Shown here one piece after another: positions 63,705 through 64,000 of a stretch of 64,000 nucleotides of DNA (the stretch's first letter is position 1; every line of letters begins with the position of its first letter). The stretch comes from Lacihabitans sp. CCS-44. GTDB taxonomy: Bacteria > Bacteroidota > Bacteroidia > Cytophagales > Spirosomataceae. Where the stretch lies: assembly GCF_024343735.1 (NCBI RefSeq), contig NZ_RJUE01000060.1, positions 310,001 through 374,000 on the forward strand, written 5' to 3'. The notes under the pieces were generated by a model. The model had not been told where the DNA came from. It searched no databases and saw only the letters and a program-made list of their open reading frames with translations. Made by a program: the position numbers and the translations under genes.

Positions 63705-63720
63705 TGTTTCACGTGAAACA
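63705..63720. promoter_or_regulatory. parS centromere-like site 2
   Basis: Second exact copy of TGTTTCACGTGAAACA, 25 bp centre-to-centre from site 1 and 9 bp before the mnmG ATG. Confidence 0.92.
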
Positions 63721-63729
63721 TCAATATAT

Positions 63730-64000
63730 ATGTTCGAAAAATACGATGTAATAGTAGTAGGAGCTGGCCATGCTGGGTGTGAAGCTGCACATGCCGCAGC
63801 TACAATGGGGTCAAAGGTTTTATTAGTAACAATGAATCTACAAACCATTGCTCAAATGTCTTGTAACCCAGCAATGGGAGGAGTAGCAAAGGGTCAAATT
63901 GTAAGAGAAATAGATGCACTAGGAGGGATGTCTGGAATTGTATCTGACGAAACCATGATACAATTTAGAATGCTGAATAGGTCAAAAGGGCCTGCCATGT
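63730..64000 (+). CDS. mnmG: tRNA uridine 5-carboxymethylaminomethyl modification enzyme MnmG, 3'-truncated by window
   Basis: 90 codons are visible. [27 protein letters not shown] is the FAD-binding motif of MnmG (GidA); [24 protein letters not shown] and [15 protein letters not shown] are the next conserved blocks. MnmG with MnmE modifies the wobble uridine of several tRNAs. An in-frame ATG at 63679 would extend translation through both parS sites; the usual length and start of the family favour 63730. mnmG often lies near the replication origin. Confidence 0.95.
   Translation, partial: MFEKYDVIVVGAGHAGCEAAHAAATMGSKVLLVTMNLQTIAQMSCNPAMGGVAKGQIVREIDALGGMSGIVSDETMIQFRMLNRSKGPAM

Noticed and set aside
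1-64000. tRNA genes, rRNA genes, CRISPR arrays, insertion sequences
   Set aside because: No cloverleaf with GGTTCGAATCC-like arm, no regularly spaced repeat-spacer array and no transposase were recognised by eye.

Overview
The window looks like chromosomal DNA of a Bacteroidota member, most likely a Cytophagales-type bacterium (inference). Support: AT-rich DNA, start sites mostly lacking strong Shine-Dalgarno sequences, several promoters of the Bacteroidetes form TTG-N(15-23)-TAnnTTTG, the gliding/type IX secretion lipoprotein gene gldJ, stand-alone LytTR regulators, TPR-linked histidine kinases, and many SPI or S-C lipobox export signals. No tRNA, rRNA, CRISPR array or insertion sequence was recognised by eye.

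Layout. 1-9.2 kb: surface 'fibre-like' proteins alternate with small regulators. These are a truncated fibre gene, a LuxR-HTH fragment, lnt, two paralogous exported proteins (3222-4712 and 6304-7830) around a 7TM-LuxR sensor, a LytTR plus fibre gene pair, and a LytTR pseudogene. 9.2-15.3 kb: a sugar-isomerase-like gene, DUF1761, a lipoprotein, a cupin, an AraC regulator bracketed by a 22-bp direct repeat, and a LuxR response regulator/TPR histidine kinase pair. 15.4-26.2 kb: an exported-protease neighbourhood with two lipoproteins, two papain-family (C1) proteases, a pentapeptide-like protein, a TPR-caspase protein and a convergent beta-propeller protein. This is the best candidate for an undescribed system.

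26.4-44.8 kb: mainly carbohydrate-related exported enzymes (ThuA, a DUF6807/PVC-type/cytochrome c fusion, dienelactone hydrolase, GH2, phytase-like esterase, metallophosphoesterase, DUF1080), an SDR, a DUF2971 gene beside a cluster of hairpin repeats, a TPR histidine kinase with a convergent LytTR response regulator, and a LytTR protein. 44.9-53.6 kb: YceI, a stand-alone two-component-type propeller divergent from a membrane-anchored winged-helix regulator, DUF2306, DUF4382, a double NIPSNAP protein, PPK2 and another sugar-isomerase-like protein.

53.8-64 kb: conserved core genes: mfd, gldJ, comF, a small conserved gene, xth, a large DUF4175 membrane/coiled-coil protein, and the start of mnmG. 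Two perfect 16-bp parS sites lie directly in front of mnmG, so the right end probably lies in the origin-proximal part of the chromosome. Several intergenic micro-repeat families are scattered through the accessory part. Function assignments rest on motif recognition by eye, not on searches.
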